A stretch of 64,000 nucleotides of DNA from contig CALOBA010000071.1 of the NCBI GenBank assembly GCA_942491465.1, forward strand, positions 194,081 through 258,080, in the 5' to 3' direction. The notes beneath the pieces were generated by a model. That model was not told the origin of the DNA. It was given only the letters and a program-made list of their open reading frames with translations, and made no database searches. The translations under genes and the position numbers were made by a program. Position 1 is the stretch's first letter. Each line of letters begins with the position of its first letter. Of the stretch, positions 51,905-61,045 are shown one piece after another. The stretch comes from CALOBA01 sp942491465 (GTDB lineage: Bacteria; Pseudomonadota; Gammaproteobacteria; Chromatiales; Chromatiaceae).

Positions 51905-52159
51905 CGTCTGCGCCGTTCATGCCCATCGCAATTGGTCCAATACGCGACCGATGCGCGCCAGCGCTGCCTCCAAAGCCAGCGGCTCTTGGCCAAAGGAGAT
52001 ACGCAGGTAGTGGTCCATGCCGAAGGCGTCCCCGGCGCCGACGAAGACGCTCGCCTCATTGCAGAGGCGTTCCATCAGCGCCGTGGAGTTGATGGGCAGC
52101 CGGTAGCGGATGAAGGTCATGGCCGTTGCCTGCGGCGGGGTATAGTCGAACAGCCCGTC
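51905..52159. repeat. 255-bp direct repeat, left copy
   Basis: Similar to 58559-58809 in the same orientation over the 3' end of the aminotransferase gene, with scattered base differences. Recombination between the copies would delete the 6.65 kb in between. Confidence 0.85.
51917..52159 (-). pseudogene. 3' remnant duplicate of the PLP aminotransferase gene
   Basis: About 80 C-terminal residues (GLFDYTPPQATAMTFIRYRL to LDQLRWA) nearly identical to the end of the intact aminotransferase at 58571-59713 (…FDQLRSA). Similarity of the DNA runs from about 51905 to 52159 against 58559-58809. The two copies are direct repeats 6.65 kb apart. Confidence 0.9.
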
Positions 52160-52163
52160 TTCT

Positions 52164-52997
52164 TCACTTCAGGGCGCCGGTTGCCGAACAAGCGCAGCGA
52201 TCCGGCGCAAACGCCTTCGGGGGCAACAGCCGCGCCGCCAGTTGATCGCAGAGGCTGCGCTTCAACGCAACAATCCGGTCGGTCTGTGGTTGACGATGGT
52301 AGTAGCGCATCAGCAAGCCGGCATAGTGCATGAACACGTCGTCGCTGGCTGGGGGCGCGTCCTCGAACCGATAGATACCGGGCTCCTGGACATTGAAGAA
52401 GGCGCCCCCGGTGGTATGCGCAACGCGGTCGAATTCCAGCTCGAAGGTCTTTGCGTCCGCGGTCACGCAGCTATCGAGTTCGTTCGCGCCGTACAGGTGC
52501 AGCGTCAAGTACGGTTGTGACGTGGTATTGCCCATCTGGTGAATGAGCGCGTTGTCGACGGACAAGATGGAGCCCTTCGGCAGGATCTCTATGGTCGCAA
52601 ACTCCATCGCCCCGTCTTTGATCTGGTAGACCTGGTGGTGGACAGGACCGAAGACCTGCACGGCCCCCCACTCGGCATATCCGTGATTATGGATGGAGGA
52701 ATAGTGTCCGGGCTTCCAGGACATGACCATCACCTCGAAGCGCCCCTGATCCACCACCAGTCTGCGCCCGTAGCAGTCAGCGGCGGCATACTCGAAATCC
52801 GCGAAGGGCCGCAGGTCTGCTTCCTGGATGTCCGCGGCCCGCAGTATCTCGGCGGCACGCGCGGGGCTGATATTCTCCTTTGCCTCGACGGCGCCGGCCA
52901 GGTCGCTGATGAGTCGCTGGAGTGAGTTGGGGATACTGCGTGGCTGCATAGCGGGTGAAGCTCCGGATAGATTTGGAATATCAATGCAATGAATCAT
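52164..52997 (-). CDS. Cysteine dioxygenase-like cupin protein
   Basis: A 277-residue protein with the thiol-dioxygenase cupin pattern. SWKPGHYSSIHNHGYAEWGA carries two histidine ligands of the iron, and LIHQMGNTTSQPYLTLHLYG the third. FGPVHHQVYQI lies between. The C-terminal 80 residues are extra relative to plain cysteine dioxygenase. The start at 52997 overlaps the upstream gene stop by ATGA; a start at 52949 is also possible. It is the last gene of the minus-strand cluster. The substrate is unknown; a thiol-containing or N-acylated amino acid would fit the neighbours. Confidence 0.75.
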   Translation of the reverse strand: MIHCIDIPNLSGASPAMQPRSIPNSLQRLISDLAGAVEAKENISPARAAEILRAADIQEADLRPFADFEYAAADCYGRRLVVDQGRFEVMVMSWKPGHYSSIHNHGYAEWGAVQVFGPVHHQVYQIKDGAMEFATIEILPKGSILSVDNALIHQMGNTTSQPYLTLHLYGANELDSCVTADAKTFELEFDRVAHTTGGAFFNVQEPGIYRFEDAPPASDDVFMHYAGLLMRYYHRQPQTDRIVALKRSLCDQLAARLLPPKAFAPDRCACSATGALK

Positions 52998-53491
52998 TTT
53001 AATATCAACTGCATAATGACAATATCAAGCCACCGACCATGCTTGAAGCCCACCTCGTTCTGGGTGCCGACAATGCTATAGCCAAATTGCAGGTTGTAGC
53101 GGATGCTCGCCTGGTTGGTGGCGAATACCTTGGCCACCATGTGACGGTAGCCAAAGGCCCTCGCCTGCGCAATGAGATGCCGCTTCATGGCCGAGCCGTA
53201 GCCCTTGCGGGTTTGCGTTTGCCGCAAATACACCGCCGTCTCGCAGGCGAACCGGTACCCCTCACGGTCACTGTAGCGCTTGATGATGCCCCAGCCCACA
53301 ACGTCGTCGCCCTGAAGCTGGGCGTACAGGCGCTCGCGGGAGTGGAAGGCGTGCACCCAGCCGGCGATGTCCGAGGGCGCCTTCAGCGTCTCTTCCATTG
53401 AGGCGTCGCCGCGGCGGATGGCTTCGTTGTAGATGTCCGCGATGGCCGAGTAGTCATCGGGGCGGGCTTGGATGATGACGGCGGCACTCAT
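52994..53491 (-). CDS. GNAT-family N-acyltransferase
   Basis: A 165-residue GNAT enzyme. DIYNEAIRRGDASMEETLKA resembles phosphinothricin/amino-acid acetyltransferases, and the acetyl-CoA motif is LRQTQTRKGYGSAMKRHLI. HMVAKVFATNQASIRYNLQF is motif B. ATGA overlaps link it to the deacylase upstream and the cupin downstream. With the deacylase and racemase of this operon it could N-acylate an amino acid that is then racemised and deacylated. Confidence 0.85.
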   Translation of the reverse strand: MSAAVIIQARPDDYSAIADIYNEAIRRGDASMEETLKAPSDIAGWVHAFHSRERLYAQLQGDDVVGWGIIKRYSDREGYRFACETAVYLRQTQTRKGYGSAMKRHLIAQARAFGYRHMVAKVFATNQASIRYNLQFGYSIVGTQNEVGFKHGRWLDIVIMQLILK

Positions 53492-55062
53492 GCCGCATCC
53501 GCTGTCGGCTTCAAGACCCGGCCGGGGGTCTCGCGGCGGATCTCGCGTGCGTCGATCATCAAGCGTCCGTTCACCCAAAGGTATTCGACGCCGGAGGACA
53601 GACGCCGTGGCGATGTGTAGGTGGCGTGCGCTTGCAGCCTGTTGGGGTTAAGCAGGACCAGATCGGCAAAGCACCCATCCGCGATCCGGCCCCGGTTGTG
53701 CAGCTGAAACAGCTGCGCCGGCAATTGCGTGATCTTGTGCACGGCCGATTCCCAGCTCAGCGCCTTGAGCTCCAGCACGTAGCGGTGCAGATATTCGGTG
53801 AACGCGCCAAAGGAACGGGGATGCGGGTGGCCGATGGTCTTGGGCGCATTGATCGGGTAGCTCCACGAATCCGTACAGATCATGCTGTGCGGCCAAAGCA
53901 CGGCGGCATCGACGTCGTCTTGACTGATGCAATGGTAGACGATCCAGGTCTCGCTGCCCTTGATCAGGATGTCGGCAATCGCCTGCGCCGGCGTGGTCCC
54001 TTGTTCACGGGCAATGGCGGCGACCGTCTTGCCCGCGTATTCGGGATGCTCGTCCGAGGTGATGAGCATGGACGCCAGATCGTAATTGCGCTCGGCGATG
54101 TAGCGCGCGATGTCTTGCACGGCCGCGGGCGCGCGCAGCCGCTGCGCCAGCTTGTGGATGCCGTCTTGCAGATGCTGCTTTGGGATAAAGGCGCGCAGCT
54201 TGGTCGAGATGGCGGTGTAGGGATAGACATCGATCGCTGCCGGCATCTGCGGATGCAGCGCGTTGAACTGCTCGATGCGCTGGAGCACCTTCGGGACCTT
54301 ACCCCAGTTCTGCCTTTCCGCCGCCTTCAGGTGGCTGATCAGCGTGCGGGTACCGGTGCGCTCGCTGATGATCAGGGCCTCCTCCACGGCCGCCTCCAAG
54401 TGGTTGCGCTCATCGCGAATATGCGATGCGTAGATGCCGCCGCGCTCGCCCGCGATCCTGGCCAGCGCGACCAACTCGTCCAGCTCGGCGAAACAGCCGG
54501 GCGCATAGATCAAGCCCGTGGAGAAGCCCAGCGCGCCTTCATCGAGGGCTTGGCGCAATGCCGACTGCATGGTCTGCAACTGCCCTGGCTTGAGCGCCTT
54601 CCAGGAATCCATATGACCGTGTCGGAGCGTGCTGTGGCCCACCAGCATGCCGATATTGAACGGGAGCCGGCCTGCGATGCGCTCAAAATACTCCGCGGTG
54701 GTCTTCCAGTCGCAGCGAAAGCCGATGGCATCCGCCTGCTGGCGCATGTTGGCTTCCAGATGGGGGCCGATGGGGGCCGCCGAGGTGCCGCAGTTGCCGA
54801 AGATCTCCGTGGTAATGCCCTGATAGAGCTTGTGGTCCGCCGCGTTCGGGAAGAAGTAGCCCAGTCCAGTGGAGGCGTGCGGGTCGATGAATCCAGGGGC
54901 CAGGATCATCCCCGTGCCGTCGATGACGCGCTGCGCCGGGGGGCGATCGGCTCCCGCTTCGAAGCAAATGATCCGGTCTCCAACGATGCCGACGGCCGCT
55001 CGCCGAGCCGGCTCTTGCAGCCCGCTGCAAACGCTGGCGTTGATGATGAGAAAGTCGAGCAT
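53488..55062 (-). CDS. N-acyl-D-amino-acid deacylase
   Basis: A 524-residue amidohydrolase of the D-aminoacylase family. MILAPGFIDPHASTG carries the first metal ligand region (usually DxHxH; here DPHAST, so the second His is replaced). GNCGTSAAPIG, GLIYAPGCFAELDELVALAR, YASHIRDERNHLEAAVEEAL and TLISHLKAAERQNWGK hold the other metal ligands. The C-terminal GRIADGCFADLVLLNPNR is typical. It hydrolyses N-acyl-D-amino acids by family. It follows the racemase-like gene by 12 bases. Confidence 0.9.
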   Translation of the reverse strand: MLDFLIINASVCSGLQEPARRAAVGIVGDRIICFEAGADRPPAQRVIDGTGMILAPGFIDPHASTGLGYFFPNAADHKLYQGITTEIFGNCGTSAAPIGPHLEANMRQQADAIGFRCDWKTTAEYFERIAGRLPFNIGMLVGHSTLRHGHMDSWKALKPGQLQTMQSALRQALDEGALGFSTGLIYAPGCFAELDELVALARIAGERGGIYASHIRDERNHLEAAVEEALIISERTGTRTLISHLKAAERQNWGKVPKVLQRIEQFNALHPQMPAAIDVYPYTAISTKLRAFIPKQHLQDGIHKLAQRLRAPAAVQDIARYIAERNYDLASMLITSDEHPEYAGKTVAAIAREQGTTPAQAIADILIKGSETWIVYHCISQDDVDAAVLWPHSMICTDSWSYPINAPKTIGHPHPRSFGAFTEYLHRYVLELKALSWESAVHKITQLPAQLFQLHNRGRIADGCFADLVLLNPNRLQAHATYTSPRRLSSGVEYLWVNGRLMIDAREIRRETPGRVLKPTADAA

Positions 55063-55074
55063 GGCGTTTGCGGT

Positions 55075-56214
55075 TCAGTAGTCGTAGGTGTACCGAGCGC
55101 ACTGCAGGCGCTGCATGACGTCCGCTCGCGCGCGGTAGTCGATGCAGCCGGCGGGTCGCACCAGACCTGCGTCCATCTCGACCTCGGGCGTGATGATGTC
55201 CTCGATGAAGTAGCGTGAGGAGGGGCTCAGGTCGTGGGCTGTCGCGTCCGGCAGGAAACGGGCGAGCTCCAGATTGAGGACGCGGCCGATCCCGGTTTCG
55301 AACATGCCGCCGATCCAGCAGGGAATACCCAGGGCTTGGCAGTCGTTGAGTATCTCGACGCTCTTTGCGATCCCCCCGACGCGCCCCGGCTTGAGGTTGA
55401 GTTCGTCGATCGCCCCCAAGGCATGCAGCTTGAGCAGGTCGCCGATGCAGGTCACCTCCTCGTCGGCGCAGACGCGCAACTTGGGGTAGCGCGCTTTGGC
55501 GGCCAGCAGGAGATCGAAGCGATCGGGCGGCAGCGGCTGCTCAATGACGCTGTCGTAGGCGTCGACAAACCAGCCAAGCCGGTCAAGATCGTTGGCGAAG
55601 AAGCTGCCGTTGGCATCGAAGGCGACGGGGACCGCATGGTCGAGAAACAGCGGGCGCAGATGCTCGTAGACCGCCGTATCCACGTTGGGCGCGATCTTGA
55701 GCTTGATCCTGCGGTAGCCCTCTGCAATGGCCGACTGCACCCTGTCGTAGGCTTCGACCTTATCCTTGAAGAAGCCCAGCGAGATGCCGACCGGCACCGC
55801 GTCGATGGGGGACGCCTGCAGGTCCTGACTCAGCTGGTAGCCGCTGAGCGTGCGTGCCACTTGGAAGGCGGCGGCCTCGACGGCGGCCTTGGTGAAGTTC
55901 CAGCCGCGGATACGCCGGAGCAGGTCCAGGATTGCACGCAGATTGGTGTTTCGCGTGAGCTGCCCGACGATGAAGCGCTGCACCAGCAGCAGCGCCCCAT
56001 CAAGGTATTCTTCGGAGTAGTAGGGGTCGGGTCGACAGGAGCATTCGCCGTAGCCCTCCACGCCTTGGGCATCGATCCATTTCACGATCAGCACCTTGCG
56101 GGATCTGCGCACGCCGATGCCGGACGTAAACGATGCCTTCTGCGGCAGATCGAGGACCAGCAACTCCAGTCGGGCCAGTTGCAGCGGCTGATTGAGAAGC
56201 TGGAGGCTAAGCAT
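55075..56214 (-). CDS. N-acylamino-acid racemase/OSBS-like enolase-superfamily enzyme
   Basis: A 379-residue enzyme of the MenC/NSAR group. The general base is in YRRIKLKIAPNVD (KxK), the three metal ligands in VPVAFDANGSF, DSVIEQPLPPDRF and RVCADEEVT, and the second catalytic Lys in AIDELNLKPGRVGGIAKSVE. GIPCWIGGMFETGIGRVLNL is also typical. The start at 56214 overlaps the P-type ATPase stop by 8 bases (ATGCTTAG). No menaquinone gene is nearby, and with a D-aminoacylase and GNAT gene downstream racemisation of N-acylated amino acids is the more likely role. Confidence 0.88.
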   Translation of the reverse strand: MLSLQLLNQPLQLARLELLVLDLPQKASFTSGIGVRRSRKVLIVKWIDAQGVEGYGECSCRPDPYYSEEYLDGALLLVQRFIVGQLTRNTNLRAILDLLRRIRGWNFTKAAVEAAAFQVARTLSGYQLSQDLQASPIDAVPVGISLGFFKDKVEAYDRVQSAIAEGYRRIKLKIAPNVDTAVYEHLRPLFLDHAVPVAFDANGSFFANDLDRLGWFVDAYDSVIEQPLPPDRFDLLLAAKARYPKLRVCADEEVTCIGDLLKLHALGAIDELNLKPGRVGGIAKSVEILNDCQALGIPCWIGGMFETGIGRVLNLELARFLPDATAHDLSPSSRYFIEDIITPEVEMDAGLVRPAGCIDYRARADVMQRLQCARYTYDY

Positions 56215-58312
56215 GATCCTGCGATGTCGAGCCGCGCAGCAGCGGCTTGGTGGCAAGCCCGAGGCCGGCGCCCAGACCCAGTTGGTTCAGGAGTACGGCG
56301 GGCACGAACCCAAGGCCGAAGAAGAGTGCGCCGAGCGCGCCGGTCAGGCTTGGCAAAACGACGGATGTGTAGGTCTGATCCAGGGTGCTGGATGCCTCGC
56401 CGGCCAGATCGAAGAGGCGGACGATGCGCCCGAGGTCGGCCTTCATCAGCACCACCTGCGCGGTATCCGTGGCGGCGGTCGCGGCACCCCGAATGGAGAC
56501 CGAGACGTGGGCCTTTTTCAGCGCGATGGCGTCATTGATGCCGTCGCCGACGAAGCAGACCCGTCGCCCGTCGCGCTGCAGTTGGTCGACGATCGTCGCC
56601 TTGTCGCTCGGCAGGGCCTCGGCGTAGTAGGTCTCGATGCCCAGCCGGGCCGCCAATTGCCGGGTGGGTGCGTCGTGATCGCCGGAGAGGATGACCAGGG
56701 TCTTGTGGCGGGCACGCAGCTCCCGGCAGACCTCCGGAATCTCGGCGCGCACCGTCGGGCGCAGCTCGATGACGCCGCAGAGCGCGTCGTCCACGGCGAC
56801 AAAGATCATGGAGTGCCCCTGCCCGTGGCACGCCTCGCAGAACGGCAGACGGGCGTCTGGCAAGGGGACGCCCTGCTTCGTCATGAAGCGTTCGCTGCCG
56901 ACCAGGATCGACCTGTCGTCCAACCGCGCAATCAGGCCATACCCCAGCACCACCTCGTTGTGGGTCGCGTGCCCGATGCACAGCCCCGCGGTCGCGGCCC
57001 GCTCGCAGATAGCCCGCGCGATGGGGTGCGTCTGGTGCTGTTCCGCCAGCGCCGCGTAGCCCAGGACCTCGGCGGGAGATCGCCCGCCAAGTCCCAAGAT
57101 GCGGCCGACGGTGGGCTGTTCCTCGGTCAGCGTTCCGGTCTTGTCGAAGACCACGGTATCCACCTCGTCGAGCATCTCGAGCACACGGCCGTCTTTGACC
57201 AGAATGCCCTCGCGAGACAGCACATTCAGATAGTTCAAGACCGCCACGGCCCCCGCGATGGTGAGATTGTCGCGGGGCGGCGCGTTCAGGAGCGCCAGGG
57301 CGCTCGACGGTCCGATCAGCGGCAGGCTCACGGCGGCGAGCGCCATCACCGGCAGCATGGCCTGATCGACCAGCTGTTCAGAGCGTAGCTGGCGCCGGGT
57401 CTTGGCATGCACCGTGCCGGCGAGAATATCGCCGATCTGCGCCGCGATGGTCTCGGAGCCGGAACGGGCGACACGGATCTGCAGACTGCCGGCCAGCAGG
57501 GTCGTCATGGCAAAGACCTCGGCCCCGGCCTCGACCTCGACCGGCTGGGACTCGCCCGTCAGCACATGCTGGTCCACCGACGCGGCACCCGCAACGACAG
57601 CGCCATCGGCGGGGATGGTCTGCCCGGCGTCCACGATCATGACGTCGCCAACCTTGAGAGCGTCGCTCGCGATCACCGTCTGCGGCCCGCCGCGCAGGAC
57701 GCGGATCGACTGCGTGCGATGATGGAAGGCCGCCGTCAATGCATCGCTGGAGTCGTCCTTGACCTTGCCGACGACCCGGCGCCGAATGGAGGACATGACC
57801 AGCGGGACATTCGCCAGCACCAAATGACCGGTGATCACGAAGACCGTTATGATCACCGCATTGGCCACATCCACGTTGACCTTGCGCTTCCTGGTCAGGT
57901 GCTCGTAGGCGCTGCGGAACGTGAAGCGGCTGTTGTGGGCCATGCCCACCAGGGTCGGAACGATCACAAGCGGATAGACAGACGCCGTCCACGCCAGGCC
58001 GAAGGTGCCGATGGCAATGGGCAGATTCTGATCAACCTTGCGATCGACCACGCTGCGAATGGCATGGTCCTCGGGTCGACTGGTTTCGCCGTTCGTGGGC
58101 GCACTTGCCCGCCCTGGCCGGGAGGGCTGACATCCATGCCGCGCCGCCAACCGCAGCCGCGCCGCAGGCGACCGTAGTCGCGAGCCCAAAGAACGGACGG
58201 TCCCGGCACCGCGCATTGGAATGCTGCTGTCAGCACAGATGCTGGAGAAGATCATTTGACTAGCGAGTGCACCTTGAGTCTGGGTTGTTTCTGCAATAAA
58301 CGCACCTGTCAA
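56207..58312 (-). CDS. P-type ATPase of unusual P1B-like clade (first copy)
   Basis: Up to 701 residues. The actuator motif LTGESQPVE, phosphorylation motif VVFDKTGTLTEEQPTV, HQTHPIARAI (HP locus), and hinge VCFVGDGINDAIALKKA are intact. The membrane motif that in metal pumps reads CPC or CPx is absent; the aligned segment is NAPPRDNLTIAGAVAVLNYL, followed by NVLSREGILVKDGRVLE. No N-terminal metal-binding domain is seen. The first ~85 residues (low complexity, no homology) may lie upstream of the true start. The second ATPase at 61306 shares the LNYLxVLSRxGILxKDGRVLE block. Substrate unknown. Confidence 0.85.
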   Translation of the reverse strand: MTGAFIAETTQTQGALASQMIFSSICADSSIPMRGAGTVRSLGSRLRSPAARLRLAARHGCQPSRPGRASAPTNGETSRPEDHAIRSVVDRKVDQNLPIAIGTFGLAWTASVYPLVIVPTLVGMAHNSRFTFRSAYEHLTRKRKVNVDVANAVIITVFVITGHLVLANVPLVMSSIRRRVVGKVKDDSSDALTAAFHHRTQSIRVLRGGPQTVIASDALKVGDVMIVDAGQTIPADGAVVAGAASVDQHVLTGESQPVEVEAGAEVFAMTTLLAGSLQIRVARSGSETIAAQIGDILAGTVHAKTRRQLRSEQLVDQAMLPVMALAAVSLPLIGPSSALALLNAPPRDNLTIAGAVAVLNYLNVLSREGILVKDGRVLEMLDEVDTVVFDKTGTLTEEQPTVGRILGLGGRSPAEVLGYAALAEQHQTHPIARAICERAATAGLCIGHATHNEVVLGYGLIARLDDRSILVGSERFMTKQGVPLPDARLPFCEACHGQGHSMIFVAVDDALCGVIELRPTVRAEIPEVCRELRARHKTLVILSGDHDAPTRQLAARLGIETYYAEALPSDKATIVDQLQRDGRRVCFVGDGINDAIALKKAHVSVSIRGAATAATDTAQVVLMKADLGRIVRLFDLAGEASSTLDQTYTSVVLPSLTGALGALFFGLGFVPAVLLNQLGLGAGLGLATKPLLRGSTSQDHA

Positions 58313-58570
58313 GTACGCGAGCTTAGGAATGCCAGCGCGCCGCGGCGCAGATAGGGCACTAGGGTAGCAGGAGAGCGCTCGCCCGGAGATCGCTTTCTGT
58401 TGTGTTATCCAAACTCGGCGTTCGCGCTGTCAAGCTTCGCCTTGCCCTTGTTCGGGCAATGCGGCTCGGCACGAGACCGGGGGTCGGGTCGGCTCGGGAG
58501 GTCCAGCGCGCCGGAGGTAGAGGCACGGTGGCTGGGGAGATCATCGACGCCCCGTTGCCGTCTGGGCCGT
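58313..58570. other. Intergenic region, no gene seen
   Basis: About 260 bases between the first ATPase and the aminotransferase stop. It probably holds the promoter of the ATPase-racemase-deacylase-GNAT-cupin operon, but no clear boxes were found. Confidence 0.4.
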
Positions 58571-58809
58571 TCATGCCGATCGCAGTTGGTCGAAGACGGT
58601 GGCGATGCGCGCCAGCGCCGCCTCCAACGCCGGTGGCTCGTGGCCGAAGGAGATGCGCAGGTAGTGGTCCATGCCGAAGGCGTCCCCGGCGCCGACGAAG
58701 ACATTCGCCTCATTGCAGAGGCGTTCCATCAGCGCCGTGGAGTTGATGGGCAGCCGGTAGCGGATGAAGGTCATGGCCGTTGCCTGCGGCGGGGTGTAGT
58801 CGAACAGCC
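58559..58809. repeat. 255-bp direct repeat, right copy
   Basis: The intact partner of the repeat at 51905-52159; it covers the aminotransferase C-terminus and a few bases after its stop. Confidence 0.85.
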
Positions 58810-59713
58810 CGCCTTGGTTGCGTAGCCAGGCATCGAGCAGCGGGAATCCGCGCCTGACATAGCGGCGGGTGCGCTCGATCAGGTGGCCGCGGACGCTCGG
58901 CGACAGGGCCTGGGCGGCCAACCGGTTACTGAGCATGGTGGTGGCCACGGTGGTGTATTCGTGTCGGCGCCAGAGCGCATCGATCATGCTTGCCGGTCCG
59001 ATGACCCAGCCGATGCGCAGGCCCGGCAGCCCATAGGCCTTGCTCAGGCTGCCGAGGCAGAGCACCTTGTCGTAGCGGCCATAGAAGGATGGCGTTTCTG
59101 CTTCGCGCAGGCGCTCCGTGCCGCGATAGACCTCGTCGGCGATGATCCAGGCACCAACCCGGTCCGCGGCCGCAACGACGGCATCCATTTCGGCCTCGGT
59201 CAGGATGTGGCCGGTCGGGTTGTTGGGGTTGCAGACGGCGATGATCTTGGTCTTCCCGGACAGCCCGGCGTGGAGCGCATCCAGGTCCAGGGCCCAGCCC
59301 GCATCCGGTCGCAGGCCGAAGGTCCGCGCTTGGTGGCCGGCGTTCAGCGCCGTGCCCCAGAGCTGGAGGTAGGTCGGCGTCTGCGTGAGCAGTTCATCAC
59401 CGGGCTGCATCAGCGTCTGCATGATGATGCTGTTGGCCTCCGAGGCGCCGACCGTGACCAGCACATTGTCGATATCCGCGGCGTCCGCGCCGGCAACGGG
59501 ATACAGTCGGGCGATATGCTCGCGCAGCTCGGGGATGCCGTTGACGTGCGGGTAGTTCAGCTCCGTCGCCAGAAGCTCCTCCACAGACAGCGGACCCGCG
59601 GCCAGCAGTTCCTCTAGGCGCAGCGGTTGGACGCCGCTTTCCACCAGATTGAAGCGGACCTGCTGTTCCCATCGGGACTGGATGACCTCAAGTTCGAATG
59701 GTATGAATGACAT
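58571..59713 (-). CDS. PLP-dependent class I/II aminotransferase
   Basis: A 380-residue fold-type I aminotransferase. VNGIPELREHIARLYP, the AVCNPNNPTGHILTEAE asparagine block, WIIADEVYRGTE and the PLP-lysine motif LGSLSKAYGLPGLRIGW are intact, with the C-terminal Arg in DHYLRISFGHEP. The start at 59713 (MSFIPFELEVIQSRWE) is chosen because the longer open frame upstream has no homology. The start is divergent from the YgjV-like gene, 33 bases apart. Amino acid specificity cannot be told. Its 3' quarter is duplicated at 51917-52159. Confidence 0.92.
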   Translation of the reverse strand: MSFIPFELEVIQSRWEQQVRFNLVESGVQPLRLEELLAAGPLSVEELLATELNYPHVNGIPELREHIARLYPVAGADAADIDNVLVTVGASEANSIIMQTLMQPGDELLTQTPTYLQLWGTALNAGHQARTFGLRPDAGWALDLDALHAGLSGKTKIIAVCNPNNPTGHILTEAEMDAVVAAADRVGAWIIADEVYRGTERLREAETPSFYGRYDKVLCLGSLSKAYGLPGLRIGWVIGPASMIDALWRRHEYTTVATTMLSNRLAAQALSPSVRGHLIERTRRYVRRGFPLLDAWLRNQGGLFDYTPPQATAMTFIRYRLPINSTALMERLCNEANVFVGAGDAFGMDHYLRISFGHEPPALEAALARIATVFDQLRSA

Positions 59714-59746
59714 GCTGAATGCTCTACGCCTTATAAGCTGCTGCCG

Positions 59747-60265
59747 GTGCTGACGCCCGAGCCCTACGCCGCCGGGGTTTTCTATCTGGCCCAAGGGCTG
59801 GCGGCGGTCGCGGCGGTGATCGAATTCTCGGCGTTCCGCTTCTCGGACAACCGCCGGTTGTTTCAGTATCTGATCGTCTCGAATCTGCTGATCGGAATCC
59901 ACTTTCTGCTGCTCGGGCAGCCGATTGCCGCCATCGGTGATTTCATGGCGGCGATTCGGTTCGCCGTGGCGCGTCGTTGGCGGGCGGCTTGGCTGCCCTG
60001 GGCCTTCTTTGCCGTGCTGGCCCTGTCCGCGGCGCTGTTGTATCGCGCCCCGTTGGATCTGCTGCCGGTGATTGGCGGCTACTTTCTCATCTTCGGGACC
60101 TATAAGCGGGACCCGCTGGCGGTGCGCAGGTATTTCCTGGCCGGGCACACGGTCTGGCTGATCTACGACCTTCAGGTCTATGCCTTAGTCATGGCAGCGG
60201 TGGAGTTCTCCGCGGTGGTCGGGAACCTGTATTTTCTGACGCGGCGGGCGTTGCGGGGTGCCTGA
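59747..60265 (+). CDS. YgjV-family inner membrane protein
   Basis: 172 residues starting at GTG, with five to six hydrophobic segments (AAGVFYLAQGLAAVAAVIEF, LFQYLIVSNLLIGIHFLLLG, AAWLPWAFFAVLALSAALLY and following). The FGTYKRDPLAVRRYFLAGHT loop and a final membrane helix match the YgjV pattern as I know it. Function is unknown. It is the only plus-strand gene in this cluster. Confidence 0.75.
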   Translation: MLTPEPYAAGVFYLAQGLAAVAAVIEFSAFRFSDNRRLFQYLIVSNLLIGIHFLLLGQPIAAIGDFMAAIRFAVARRWRAAWLPWAFFAVLALSAALLYRAPLDLLPVIGGYFLIFGTYKRDPLAVRRYFLAGHTVWLIYDLQVYALVMAAVEFSAVVGNLYFLTRRALRGA

Positions 60266-60310
60266 ATCCGGCGCTTTGGGATTGCGCGTGCGTCTAAGGC
60301 GCCCAGCGAT

Positions 60311-60432
60311 CAATGCCGTTAAGTTAAGCCGTGGGAGCGGCTTCCAGCCGCGACGGTCGCCGCGCGAGCCGAGTCGCGGCTGGAAGCCGCTCCCACAAAG
60401 CGCTCCCATCGCTCGCTAACTTAATGACATTG
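60311..60432 (-). mobile_element. 122-bp MITE, copy 2, with 10-bp target duplication
   Basis: Inverse copy of 11401-11522 with one base difference. The target GCCCAGCGAT is duplicated at 60301-60310 and 60433-60442. The near identity of two copies in different places suggests recent movement. Confidence 0.93.
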
Positions 60433-60533
60433 GCCCAGCGATTGGTGCGGCACGGCGTAGTCCTTGCAGCCGATTCCGCAATGCTGCGTGGGCGTGGTCT
60501 GGTCAATTGGCTGATCTTGGTGCCTCGTGCCAT

Positions 60534-60978
60534 CTAACAGGAAGAGCCATTCGCCGACGGCCCCGCCTGCCCGGAGACGGCCCCTGCCAGCACCTGCCCG
60601 AGCCCGGCGCCCATGCCCCAGCAGGTGCCTGCCACCCGCGCCGATGCCTGCGCCCGGGGCTCGGCGCCGAGGCATTTGCCGGCGGCGTAGAGGTTGCCCA
60701 TGCCGCGGACCTTGAGCGCGCCGAGCGGGATGTCGTAGCGGGTGCCGGGGGGCAGGTAGTGCATCTGGATGCCCTGTTGCGGGTGCCAGTGCTCGATGGG
60801 TGTGGATCAGCGCATTGGCCACGGTGCCGCCGATCTGCCCCTCGCGCTCCACCAGCAGCGTCTCGCGCCCGGTTTGGGCGCAGGCCAGGGCGCAGGCGAT
60901 GCCGGCGGCGCCGGCGCCGACCACTAGGATCGGCTCCGAGCCCTCGGTGGATGCGACCTCAGTGGCGGCGGCGCTCAT
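60534..60978 (-). pseudogene. FAD-dependent oxidoreductase, internally deleted
   Basis: The N-terminal FAD-binding motif PILVVGAGAAGIACALACAQ and LVEREGQIGGTVANALIHTH are intact. The frame then breaks, and the C-terminal end (HYLPPGTRYDIPLGALKVRG, GMGNLYAAGKCLGAEPRAQA, TCWGMGAGLGQVLAGAVSG) follows in another frame. At least 250 residues of the middle are missing against the usual ~430. The gene lies directly upstream (in minus-strand order, after) of the acyl carrier protein. Loss suggests the pathway here may be partly broken. Confidence 0.85.
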
Positions 60979-61045
60979 GATCCTGATCCTAGCCCGGTTG
61001 GTTTAACGGCCTCCAGGGTGCGTACCGCCTGGTTCCTGACCGGGA

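Noticed and set aside
55075..56214. MenC of menaquinone biosynthesis
   Set aside because: The fold fits, but no other men genes are present and neighbours are amino-acid N-acyl enzymes, so the racemase role is preferred.
56207..58312. Copper or zinc exporting ATPase
   Set aside because: The CPC/CPx/SPC membrane motif and N-terminal metal-binding domains are missing.
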